Both the position numbers and the translations under genes were made by a program. Below, one piece after another: positions 46,990 to 58,082 of a DNA stretch of 64,000 bases. Source of the stretch: Roridomyces roridus (taxonomy: Eukaryota > Basidiomycota > Agaricomycetes > Agaricales > Mycenaceae). A model generated the notes under the pieces. The model made no database searches and was not told the origin of the DNA. It saw only the letters and a program-made list of their open reading frames with translations. Where the stretch lies: positions 2,232,001-2,296,000 of the forward strand of contig JARKIF010000001.1 of NCBI GenBank assembly GCA_029378245.1. Direction: 5' to 3'. The first letter of the stretch is position 1. Each line of letters begins with the position of its first letter.

Positions 46990-48012
46990 CTTTCTCTGCG
47001 ACACTGCACTTTCGACTCGACATCTAGATCTCTCGACTGCATCTCACCTCCGAACTCAAAACCCTCGCGTTCCTCGATATCATGCCAGTCCGCCGCGACA
47101 CACGGGTCACTTTATGTGCATAACAACTCGCTCAGAAATGGTTTGCGCGACGAGGTCGTATTGGACGCCGGGTCTTATTCAAGGTCTATTCGACTCCGTC
47201 ACTTGCCCTCTTCAAGCAATGTGTCACATCTGGCAAGCCCAGCGTCCGCCTTCACTTTTACCCCAGCCCGGCAACACCTTCCATTCGCCTAGCCACACGG
47301 CGCACGCATCAAGAAGCTGGGCGATGAGCGTGACGAAGCCCACGATTTCGCTACCTCCTAGGCTACCCGTTCAGTTCTTGTCCAGCAATCGGTTTACCTT
47401 TCGTGCGCATTTCAATCCATATTCGAGATTCGTTACCGACGGCTTGCTACTCACGGTCAAGCAAGCCAGCGATCGCGAGCCCAGAGAATCGACAGCTTCA
47501 AGCAGCAGAACTCGGAGAAATGGATGGTACGGTCCCCGATATTCCTCGCCTCAGTTTTACTGATCCTGGCATACAGGGGCGACGCGTGGTCATCAGCAGG
47601 GTAAAGGCCAGGTGGAAGGGATGAACGGGTTTGCGAGCACGGTGCTATCCTTGCCGCGTGCCCGCTTTCCTTTGGGTTGTCTTTCCCAACCCAAATCTAT
47701 TGCAGAGAAGAATGTCCAGAGAAGCGCCCGAAATACATCCGTCAAAAGACAGAGAGAGAGTGTTCTTTGTCTAAAGGAAAGGTCTGCCGACGGGTTCCCT
47801 TGACGTAAGGTCAGTCCGCTGCACCCTCCTTTGACTTGCGGTGACTTTTTCCCACAGCGAAAGGCCATTGTCGCATACAAAGACATTGATTCAATGTTAA
47901 AGGACCGAAATGGCTCAAAGGGATCAGGGCGTCGGATTCTATCCTCACCGGCCAACCTGTATAAAAGAGCGCGTTTTCTATCAAGTTTCTCGTCCACTGA
48001 CTGCCTTTCACC
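46990..48012. other. Transposon flank and upstream region of the next gene
   Basis: Frames on both strands without recognisable domains. No RNA gene seen. Confidence 0.4.
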
Positions 48013-49105
48013 ATGAGCCACCGTCTCAGCACTGGCTTGAGCTTCTCTGGACTCTCCGACGGACTCCTCGCCCACGGCATCCCTGAATTGTCGCTGCCTT
48101 CGCTTCTCAAAAATATTGAGATACGGTCCACCAATGCATTTATCGATTTTTTCCGCTGCGTCGATCGGAACCCAGGCCTCGGGAGTGCGGTCATCCAATT
48201 AAAATTGGACCTGTGCGTCTGACACTTTTTCAATGGCTCCGATATTGACGCAGCTCTTCGCATCTGCAGACTCGACTATCACGGGGCTCCTCCGCTCAAG
48301 AGTATGGTGCTTTCACTCCGCCATCTCCCTTGCATCGAGGTGTTCCGACTGTACGCCCCCATGGATCTTCTTGAACCGCTCTCCGAATCACCCTCGCCGG
48401 TGTTTCCTGCTTTACGCTGCTTCTTCTCTTGTTACAACACGCGCGATGTCGAGCGTTTCCTCCGTGCGAATTCGCGGGTAGAAGATGTTGCGATCTCACC
48501 CATTAAACGGCGTGGAGAAGAATTTCAAAACGGACCCCCCTTCCCCCTCCCATTGCTCCAGTCATTCTTGGGGCCTCCAGCCCTTGCTGGCACAGTCTTG
48601 GGTGGGTCCAGAGTGGACTCCCCCTCTATATACTGGGATGACCACAATGAAGACCTACCCACGATCTTGCAACATATTGCTCAGTCCGCCGTGCCGGTGA
48701 GCGAGCTAGAAAATACGATCCCGCATTGGGGAGCCGTTTCAGTCAAGGAAATAGCGCACCAGCTGCCGCAGTTGACTACATTGCGGTTTCGGATTGTACG
48801 TGGTGGAATGTGGAAGCCCAGAGGGTCTGAGGAGGAGGATGCAGCGAGAGAGGTAAGTAGCCTCGAAAGCCACAATTTGGAATCGGGCGAAGCTAATCAA
48901 ATACTCACAGGCTTTCAAAAAGGACCTCGCCATGGCCTTACCCTGTTTCCAATCCCTTGTCACCCTTGACCTTGGCCAGCCTGCCGCACGGGATCCAGTC
49001 CGGGAGGAGGAAGCGCGTCCTCTGTGTGGTGAATGGTTTGCCGCTTGCCCCAGTCTAAAGAAAATCACTTTCTTTAATGGCGCGCACTGCCGGATCGCGG
49101 AATAA
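48013..49105 (+). pseudogene. LRR-like family gene with a premature stop
   Basis: Exon 1 48013-48852 and exon 2 48911-49105 (58-nt intron, phase 0), 345 codons. A single in-frame TGA at 48220-48222 falls after LKLDLCV; the frame then continues unbroken (LRICRLDYHGAPPLKSMVL). Leucine-rich segments include LPCIEVFRLYAP and LPQLTTLRFRIV; the C-terminus has FQSLVTLDLG and CPSLKKITFFNG, as in the split gene at 2.3-8.3 kb. The block around 48120-48210 (IRSTNAFIDFFRCVDRNP) matches the fragment at 21.8-22.5 kb. A sequencing error or readthrough could also explain the TGA. Confidence 0.62.
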
Positions 49106-50835
49106 GGCGATAGACAAAGACCAAATAATATTGTTAGTAGTAGCCATATGGAGGATACATTTTATCGCGCCGAATGAATGCTGAGAACCTCGAGAATGCC
49201 CCGTGAAGTGTTGATTGTCCTGAATATCGCGAGATAGAGATTTCGAGTATAAGGTTGACTGGCTTGTGTTGATGGAACGTATTATTCTAGCACTCACTGC
49301 CGCCGAATCATTGGGTGCCGCGCAGCTTCTTTGCTCCAATGCACGTGTGAGGGAGGTTCGTGGGTGTATTAGGGAGGACGAAAACAAGTTCCACAGGAAG
49401 GTGTCCCATCGCTTCGGGAACTCACACCTTGAGTCTTGCTCCATCCAGCAGCGCTGGCCCGGTTATTATGACTGCATCCTTGGCTACTACGCAGAGATCT
49501 CCCATGTCCAATCGCAACCGAGGGGACCGTCGACAATTCATGTTCCGCAGGCCGAGAGGAAAGCACAAGTTGGAAAGCGTCCAAATCAGGAGCAAGGAAA
49601 GTGCCCCGATTTGGATTTGACAGCAGCCATCACTTCCCAACTCCCACGTGCACCAATGACTCCTTCTCCGTCCGTCCAGCAGTGCTAATAAGGCTGCATC
49701 CTTGGCTACATGTGTGCCTGCTTCCAACCTGTTTCACTGCGTGTGTGCGTAGTTCGTCCTGCCCGGCTCAAGTTGTTGACGTTCTTGAAGCTATTTCATT
49801 GGACAACTCAGGCCAACTCGGTCCAGTACTTGCAGAACAGTCTTGCGATTCCGCCGACCGCATTGCGTTCAGCATCTCTAATGTGGCCTTCAGAGGGATC
49901 GGCTGCCCCGCTTACATCCGTGTCTCCTTGCTCAATTGCCACCACGTATACCCAATACCAGCCCGTGCCTGAGCGCCAGACTTTTTCTTCCGGGTTCGTC
50001 GGTGGTATGCAGAAGGTGAATTTTCCGCGTTCCATCTATCTCAGGACATCGACTGACTTGCTCTCCAGGTCATACCGCCTGGCCCGCTTCGCACGTCACA
50101 TCTACGGCCGTCTTTCCCGTCTACGCTGTGCACAGAGCCTCGCACGTTGTGAAGCCGCCAAGCATGTTCCATTTCAAGTCAAAACCCTACACATCCGCCA
50201 AGGACAAATTTGAAGTCGTATTGGCAAAAGAATCGACCACTGGCAGGGCTTTCCCCGGGATGATGCCCACGAGCAACTCGTCAGCTAGCCCTGTTATCTG
50301 TTATTCTAAAGACTGGCCCGCTTTTCCTGTAAGTTTATACCCATCGTCATCTTCGACCAAGCCCTTATCGCTTTTGCAGCCGGCGAAGACGAAAAGACGC
50401 GGCGACGATCCAGAGGCCAAGCCTTATGTTTCTGTTTCGTGCCTTCCACTTTGCCGTCAACCCAATCGCCCCACGATTTCAGCCTTGTTACTCCACGGGT
50501 TGAAGATGGAGACGGTTGAAGATGGAGACCATGGACCACCCGCCGCTATTTCGAAATGTTTGGGCCATCCTTGTGCACCAGGATGGTGATGACGATGTTG
50601 GCCTGGAAGGAATAGGTGAGTCCGAAATGGCTTGATTTCGCAAACTGATGACAGCAAAAAGACAATCGTTATCGTTGTTCGTGTCTGGCAAGAAGCCCAC
50701 AGTGGGCATATTTTTCCGCTGGCGGTGGGAGACGTACCTGGCGCGATTTAATGAATTTTTCACCGTGCCGACATCGAAATCGATTACATCAAGAAAAGCT
50801 GGAGACAAGTGTTTGTATCGACAGAAAAACCATAG
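49106..50835. other. No supported gene
   Basis: Several mid-sized frames on both strands (for example 50128-50589 plus) but no domain, splice pattern or repeat I can support. A short motif TGCATCCTTGGCTAC recurs at about 49474 and 49695. Confidence 0.35.
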
Positions 50836-51391
50836 CTATTCGAAATATTCCCGCACAATCGGCTGCTCCAGGGCCGTAAGCCAATAAACAACAATATCCT
50901 CATAGACGTCGAGGTCAAGGGCGGGAGAGAAATACTCGCGATGCTGCGAGTGGCATCCGGGGCAGCTACGAGGCCTCTCATGCACCCCGAGATCTTTGAG
51001 GGTGCAGTGCACAAGGGACTCTGCCGCGCGGTCAGCGCATTCGACGAAACAAAACGAACATACCCAGCAGTTTCGGCGTCGGGGTCTGATACGCGAACAG
51101 CCAGAGGTACCCCCCGCACCTCACCATGTGGTTGACGAGTCGGACATCGATCTGGGTGGAGTACCCTAGCTTGACGGAGCCGCGGTCTGGCTCGTTCCCC
51201 GCGTAGACGTGACCTGGGGCGCCATCCTTATAGACGCGAGTGTTGAGATGCGCCTGGGCGCGGTCGAGGAAGTCGGGGTTGCGTGCTCTGGGTGGCGTGA
51301 GTCGGACGCTGGATGGAGGAACGAGGACTTGCATGGCGGCGAGAACCGCTCGGCGAACAGGCTCTGGGAGAGTGTCGAAGAAGGAGACCAT
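50836..51391 (-). CDS. T5orf172 (GIY-YIG-like) domain protein
   Basis: The protein starts MVSFFDTLPEPVRRAVLAAM, then a domain of the T5orf172/Mug113 type: GHVYAGNEPDRGSVKLGYST, QIDVRLVNHMVRCGG, then, in another frame, WVCSFCFVECADRAAESLVH, CTLKDLGVHERP and CHSQHREYFS. The VKLGYST ... DVRL ... RCG pattern and the later ESLVH-LKDLG ... HREYF match the family, which is related to GIY-YIG nucleases. The two halves differ in frame and the only GT-AG pair between them (51086-51110) would give a 25-nt intron, which is very short, so a frameshift is possible. Stop at 50836-50838. Confidence 0.62.
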
Positions 51392-52189
51392 CGGTTTGGA
51401 ATGGAGCGGGTCGGTGCAGGTTGTTTGCCAAACGCCAGCTCGAAAGCGCGATGAGCGGGCGAGTTGTGAGCTCGACGGTTGTGCCGGGAGAGTTGTCAAA
51501 GCTGGAAGGTGTCGCAAGACATTGGCGGTATCGACATCATCACCAATGCACTCTCTAATCCTGCTATTCCGTCCGTCCCCCGCTTCTTTTCAGTCTACTT
51601 TCTTGATTCCATTCCCCAGGTCTCTTGTCGCCTTGCTTTGCCTGACGAGGCTGTACAGCCACCTGATCCGCCCACTCGTCCGCGCCCATCTCCTCTCCTC
51701 CATCCGAGTGGTTCCTCGTCCGCTTCTGCATCGCGTTCGAGCGCCTCTGCGTCGTCGACTTCGATTCCTCGCTCTTCCAGCAGTGCTTCCCGGGCTAGCA
51801 GTTCGACCCCTGCACCCTCCCAGCGTTCGTCGGGGCCCTTGAGTATCAGCGTGTGGAGAAAAGTCCCGGCGAGGATGAGGCGGCGTCGATTGCCCTTGCT
51901 GGAGGGGCTCGTTCTCCCCTGGCTTTGGTGATCTGGCGTCTGCATTCCCTCGTGTACCGGACCCGCCTGTTCCTAGCCTGAAAAATTCTTTCCTCTTCCC
52001 TCATGGCAACTCCTCGACCGACTCGAACAAACGGCAGCGCCAAACTTCTCGCCACTCCTCGACCCGACTCGCTCATTCGGCGGTCATGGCACGCAATGAC
52101 GGACATGTTCTCCCCCTTTTTTTCCTCTGCCCTTGCCTCGCCTTGGCACGTTCCCATCTCAAGCTGGACCTCCAGAGACTCATCTGTAG
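51392..52189. other. Upstream region of the transcription-factor segment
   Basis: 51600-51830 is Ser/Pro-rich in one frame. 51800-51950 plus encodes YQRVEKSPGEDEAASIALAG in the frame expected for the next gene, so it probably holds one or more upstream exons. No Zn2Cys6 motif found here. Confidence 0.45.
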
Positions 52190-54012
52190 CAGATCCACAT
52201 GGCGCATTATCTCGACCTGAGCGAGTGGGAAGGCTCGTCGTCCAACTCTGCGTGGATCTACATCGGGACAGCCATACGACTTGCATATGGGGTGAGTGAC
52301 CAGGCAGTGACGTCCGTTCGTTCTTGCGCTTACGGATATCCTCGTAGATTGGCCTGCGTACGTCTTGTGCTCGTTCGAGGTATGAATGCTGACATGGCCT
52401 GTAGACCTTGACAGCTCGCGATGGAGTCTGTGCGATGACTTGAGCCAGCAGCGTCGGCGTGCCTTCTGGCAGCTTTTCATAGCGGATAGTTGTCTGGTGG
52501 GTGCATACATATCCGCTGCTTCAGATGCACGCTGACCAAGTCATAGAGCTTATCTCTCGGACGACCCCCGAGCCTGTCGACCCCGTACGTCGGCTGCTCG
52601 TACCCTGACGACACCCAATACCCCAGCGACGTCCCGGCTGCGGAGAGGGACAAGGAGATCGGCTGTAAGTGTACTTGATATCAAGCGGACGTCACTCAAG
52701 TCTTCTCAGTCTCCCTTTGGATGTGTAAATACAGCAGCCTGATGCAGTCCGTTATGGGGATCGCCTTCAGAGCCAAGCCTCCGTCGTATAGCACCGTCTT
52801 GTGCTTGGATCGCAAGATTCGGGACTTTTACGTCCCCGTGCACCTGCAACCCAATTGCACGCAGCAGGTTCCCGCCCCGACGCGTATCCAGCAGATGCAG
52901 CGGTTCTTGATACTCACGGCCAAGGAGAATGGTACGCGCCATCTTTTCTTTGCAGCGCTGGTGCTAAATCGACTTTTCAGCCCTGCTGAATCTTCATCGC
53001 CCGTACTTTACCCAAGCCCTGCAGGACAAGCCGGATGATTTGGCCAATCACCGATTCATCCCTTCCGTCATGGCCGCCTACCGCTCGGCGTGGCGATTGA
53101 TTCGCTCGTTGGTCTTTATTTGGGAGGATTCGCCGCAGCTGATTGCGTGTGTCGGATATGGGTGGTCGCCCGCCCTCTCCGCAGCGGTGAGTGTGGCGAC
53201 TTGAATCCTAGACCGAATCATCTGAGTAGTCTTTAGATTGTCATGTGCATACTCGTCACTCGCTCCCCGACGTCCAAGATGACCAAGTCGTCGCTGGAGG
53301 AATTGGATGTGCTATCTCGGCTATTCTCGGATGCCTCTGCGAGCAATCGGTTTGCCGCACACCTTCAGGTGAGCTTTGTACTCTGTGACAGGGGCAGGGG
53401 CACGGCGCTGATCTTGAATGTGTGTAACCAGCCATAGCCAGTCTGGCAGCCCAGGCCCACCGAGCCGTGGACGACACAGCTCCGAGTGACTTCCCAGGCT
53501 GCGACGTCACCCCTGCGGACCTCGACCGTTTGGGCGGAAAGACGCATCTCATACACCCATTGGTGACCGACTCCAAGATGGACACGGGCTCCACGGACTC
53601 GTCGTCGTCGGCGTCCGACGGGGCAAGCCCTCTGCGCCTGCCGGGGATGCTGTCCGACTCTTTTCCGTCGGGTGGTGGGAGTGGGAGCGGGAGCAGGCCG
53701 ATGCATCCTACTATTGAGCAGGATATGAGGAGCTTTGAGCTTGGGGAGCCGTCGCAGTTTTATGATACGTTCCAGTTGGGGATTGGGATGCCGGAGCAAT
53801 ATTCTGGGGCTGGCGGTATGGGTATGGATATGGGTGGTGGTCCGAGTGGGGCTGGGAGCCAGGGGAGTATCTTTGGACCCAATCCCGGGGTGTTTGGATT
53901 CGGGGTTCCCGGTGCGTTTTCGACGATGGGTGGAGGTGGCCATGGAGGTGGAGGGACGCCGCCGATGTTGGATGCGACGTGGCAGAGCTTTGTGGAGCAG
54001 CTTGGCTTTTAG
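52190..54012 (+). CDS. Fungal-specific transcription factor, C-terminal part (Fungal_trans)
   Basis: Exons 52190-52291, 52348-52357, 52405-52496, 52547-52664, 52710-52931, 52981-53186, 53237-53368 and a last exon to TAG at 54010-54012 (its acceptor near 53430-53440 is not settled). Conserved Fungal_trans blocks: NSAWIYIGTAIRLAYG, DSSRWSLCDDLSQQRRRAFW, LGRPPSLS, then ALLNLHRPYFTQAL. The C-terminal exon is Gly/Ser/Met-rich (GMGMDMGGGPSGAG), as in activator tails. Exon 2 is a 10-nt microexon. The DNA-binding half is not in frame upstream; a Zn2Cys6 N-terminus of a similar gene lies downstream at 54.3 kb. The gene is either 5'-truncated or its first exons are unrecognised. Confidence 0.74.
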
Positions 54013-54342
54013 CAGGATGCGTGTGCGTGGCACTGGCTATGTGATAATATAAGAGAATTGTACTTACGAGCCTTAATATTTTAATATTTGCAGCTGCTTC
54101 TAGTCTAACGGGAGATTTTTCACGCGAGGACCTCATGCCTGCTTGACAGAATATGTCAATCAGAAATTGCAAGCCCAAAACGGCAGAATTCGTGGGGGCG
54201 CATAGTCAGCGGTGTGTGTAGCTCGAAAAGGACCAGGAATGTAATTCTGTGAGGGAGAATACTTCAGAAAGCTGTGCCCAGGCTGTGTGATCGTCAATTC
54301 GGCAAACTCTCTCTTGAATCACACCCTCACCACAGCGGACGG
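54013..54342. other. Intergenic between two transcription-factor segments
   Basis: No gene. Presumed promoter of the next Zn2Cys6 gene. Confidence 0.4.
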
Positions 54343-55727
54343 ATGCCAGACCAAAATACCGCGGATGGCACTTCAAAGGGTCCCAAACGACGAAGAGTTC
54401 CCGGTTCTGCCTGCGACAACTGTCGAAGGAGAAAAGGCGTGTCTTGAAACGGACTGGAGCACAAGTACTGACCTGCAGATAGTCCGATGTACTCACCCAA
54501 CACTCCCGACGAGATTGTCTGCTCACTTCCTGCAGGCGACAGCACAGCCGAGTCGGGCAGCAAATGTTCCAATTGCATAACTGCAAGGGTGCAATGTACG
54601 CATCTCATGTCAATCTCATGTCCTTCAAGGTGAGATTCCAAGTCAACTATCCGCTCGATTCACAAGTTTTTTTGGCCACGAAGGAAAACAGCAGCTCGAC
54701 GGTCAACTACAAGAACGCTCGTGAACACGTCGCTGCTATTCTTTCGACGACTACAACCTACATTCCCTCCGATGATCCTGCCGTACTTTTTCAAGTCCTG
54801 GTCGACGTCGCAAAATATGCTCGGAATCTGGAGAGACTCCTCGCCGTCTCTAGTTCTCCCGAGGGCACACCGGAATCAGGGGCACCCGGCGAGAAAGAGG
54901 GCGTCTTGGTGAATCTGAACGTGGTTGACCCACTAAAACGGCTAACTCTGCACTCTACAACCCCCGGTCACGATGGGAATCACTATCGCTACTTTGGGAA
55001 ATCGAGCAGCCGGTCATTTCTCATAGATATCATGGGCATGAAAATCTTCAACGAGTCGACCAACAAACAAACTTTCAACGCGCAACGGCCAGAGTTTTGG
55101 GATCCCAAGCCTGTAAGCTCGAGTTTCTCATCTTTATCTCCTCTGACAGAAGAAAAGTGGCATGATATGGTTGAAGAAGCCATACCTCCCCCGTCGTTTC
55201 CTGAAGACGATCTTCTCACCCCACTCATCGACTTGTATTTCGAGCGGATCAACCCCCTCATGGGACTCTTGCATGCCCCGAGCTTTCGTCGGTCCATTTC
55301 TCAGGGAGAGCATCTCAGTGACCTCCATTTCGGCTCCGTCGTTCTACTGGTCTGTGCTCTCGCCGCCAGGTTGTCATCCAATCTTTCCCTTCCTAAATTT
55401 CTGCGCTGACTGTTTCCCAGATGTTCAGACGACCCTAGAGTTTTATTGGATCAAGAGCCCCACCAGGGCAGTGCCGGCTGGAAATGGTTCCGGCAAGTAC
55501 GACCCCTGTGGATGGCAGCGACCTTCCAGACGTTCCGATTTTCGCTTTATAAGCTCCAAGTGATTTGTGTGCGTTTGCCTTTTCCGATCCTCTTTCAATG
55601 ATGGACCGACACACTCAGCTTTCGGCGTTATTCGTCGCTCAAACGCCTAGTCCCAGGGCATGCTGGGTTCTCTCAGGTGTCGGAATCCGCATTGCTCAGG
55701 AAATTGGCGCACTCAACGCCCCGCACG
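54343..55727 (+). pseudogene. Zn2Cys6 transcription factor, N-terminal part, 3'-truncated
   Basis: Exons 54343-54436, 54483-54488, 54536-54629, 54692-55369, 55421-55559 and 55619-55727. The zinc cluster is CDNCRRRKVRCD...CSNCITARVQC, a canonical spacing, obtained only if a 6-nt microexon (TCCGAT) is used. Then a linker, a middle region with GNHYRYFGKSSSRSFLID and LIDLYFERINPLMGLLHAP, and Fungal_trans blocks up to ACWVLSGVGIRIAQEIGAL. The coding sequence then stops making sense and runs into VTC4-like sequence in another frame. So the gene has lost its C-terminal half. Role would be promoter binding in the nucleus; target unknown. Confidence 0.78.
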
Positions 55728-56461
55728 GTATACCCGTTTTGACAATATCCCTGAAGTGGACGACGCAGCTGGCGGTCAAGCCCAGAGTGGCCCACGGGAC
55801 TACCTCTCCATCAACTCTGTGCCCTCTCAAGTCCGTATTCCCAAGAAAATCGCCACCCCCGTCCGTGTGGAGGCCAAGGTCTGGTTTGCCAACGAGCGCA
55901 GTGCGTCTCTGCCTTTCTTGCTTCAACTATAAACTGTAACAAGCCGCAGCCTGGGTCGCCTGGCTTAACAATGCCGTCCTCATTGGTACTCTGGCGCTCG
56001 CGCTATTCAACGCGTCCAAAGACCAAATTGCCCGCAACTTTGCGTATCTGTACGCCCTCATCAGCGTCGGCATCGTTGTGCATTCCATCTCATGCTCTAC
56101 CACCCCCGATCTTGACTGTCTACCAGGTCTGCGGCTACGTCCTATACCAACACCGTATTACACGGATACGAAAGCGCGACCCCAGGCCTTTCGGTGCGTA
56201 ATAGTCTTCTCCTTGATGCCAGGCTCTAATGCTCGTCCCTCTAGACGTGATTATCGGCCCAATCGTCATAAGCTCCCTCCTCTTCGTCGCCATACTCGCG
56301 AATTTCCTCACACGAGGTGCGTTTGAGCTCCATACCATTACTGGTGATCTCATGTCGTCTTCCAAGTGCGCGAACTGCGAGAAAAGGAGATTCCACTCCC
56401 AGAAATTCCAGGCGCGGAGGATTTGTATCGTTACATGTTCGTCCAGTCGAGGACGACATGA
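55728..56461 (+). pseudogene. VTC4: VTC4-like polyphosphate polymerase, C-terminal part only
   Basis: Exons up to 55900, 55950-56077, 56127-56193, 56245-56316 and 56367-56461, all introns about 50 nt and in phase. Encodes NIPEVDDAAGG, RIPKKIATPVRVEAKVWFAN, then three transmembrane segments: WVAWLNNAVLIGTLALALFN, FAYLYALISVGIVV and VIIGPIVISSLLFVAILANF, with the RIRKRDP loop. This is the membrane domain of the vacuolar transporter chaperone complex; full VTC4 would have an SPX domain and the polymerase core upstream, both absent. The C-terminal tail is VRELREKEIPLPEIPG. Splicing is intact, so the truncation is probably recent; the fusion point is near 55727. Confidence 0.8.
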
Positions 56462-56546
56462 CCTTGTATCTAACGTTGCTCCAATTCATTGATTTTCAAA
56501 GTCCGCCTTGAGATGATACTATAAGTTACAGCTAGATACAACGTAT

Positions 56547-57515
<969 letters not shown>

Positions 57516-58082
57516 GAAAGTAAGACAGACGCGTTGTTGTCGATTGTTTAACTCATCAATCTCTCCCACTTCGCCAACAAACAGTTCAATGGTATTTCCG
57601 TGTCCACTCGAATTATCGACTGCCTCTCGAAATTTGCGCGCGTCCTTTCTGGGAAAAAAACCGTCGCGAGGTGGTGGTCGGCTTTTTGTGGTCGGCTTTT
57701 TGTGGTCGTCTTTTCGACAATCCTTTCTTCGCCTTGTACTCGATATTGGTGCTTTACCATCTATTTGTGCAGCCTCGTCCGAACACTCAGTAATCCTCAA
57801 CCCTCAACCCGACCTTTGTCTGGAATTCTTTACTTATCTCATAGCACCCGGCGCCAGGGTCTGTAAAGTTGCCAGAAAAACCTTTGTGGGTCTCAGTGGT
57901 AACCCAGTTCAAATGCCGGCAGTTCTCCAATCCGCCGATTCCCTCCAGGAAGTTTCATCTGATGGGTTCATTTTCTAATGCTTCTCGACGAATCAGCAAG
58001 CATGGGTCCAAGGGAGTGGGTGTCCTGGGGGTCTCCATTGAAAACCGACCAGCGGACGTGAGAGTGGCCCATTTTTCTCTCC
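57516..58082. other. Intergenic between divergent genes; partly duplicated at 39.4 kb
   Basis: 57790-58082 matches 39362-39560 and appears to be the leader of the TEA-domain gene. Confidence 0.55.

Noticed and set aside
49106..50835. Several 130-170 codon frames as genes
   Set aside because: No domain, no consistent splice pattern, and overlapping frames on both strands.
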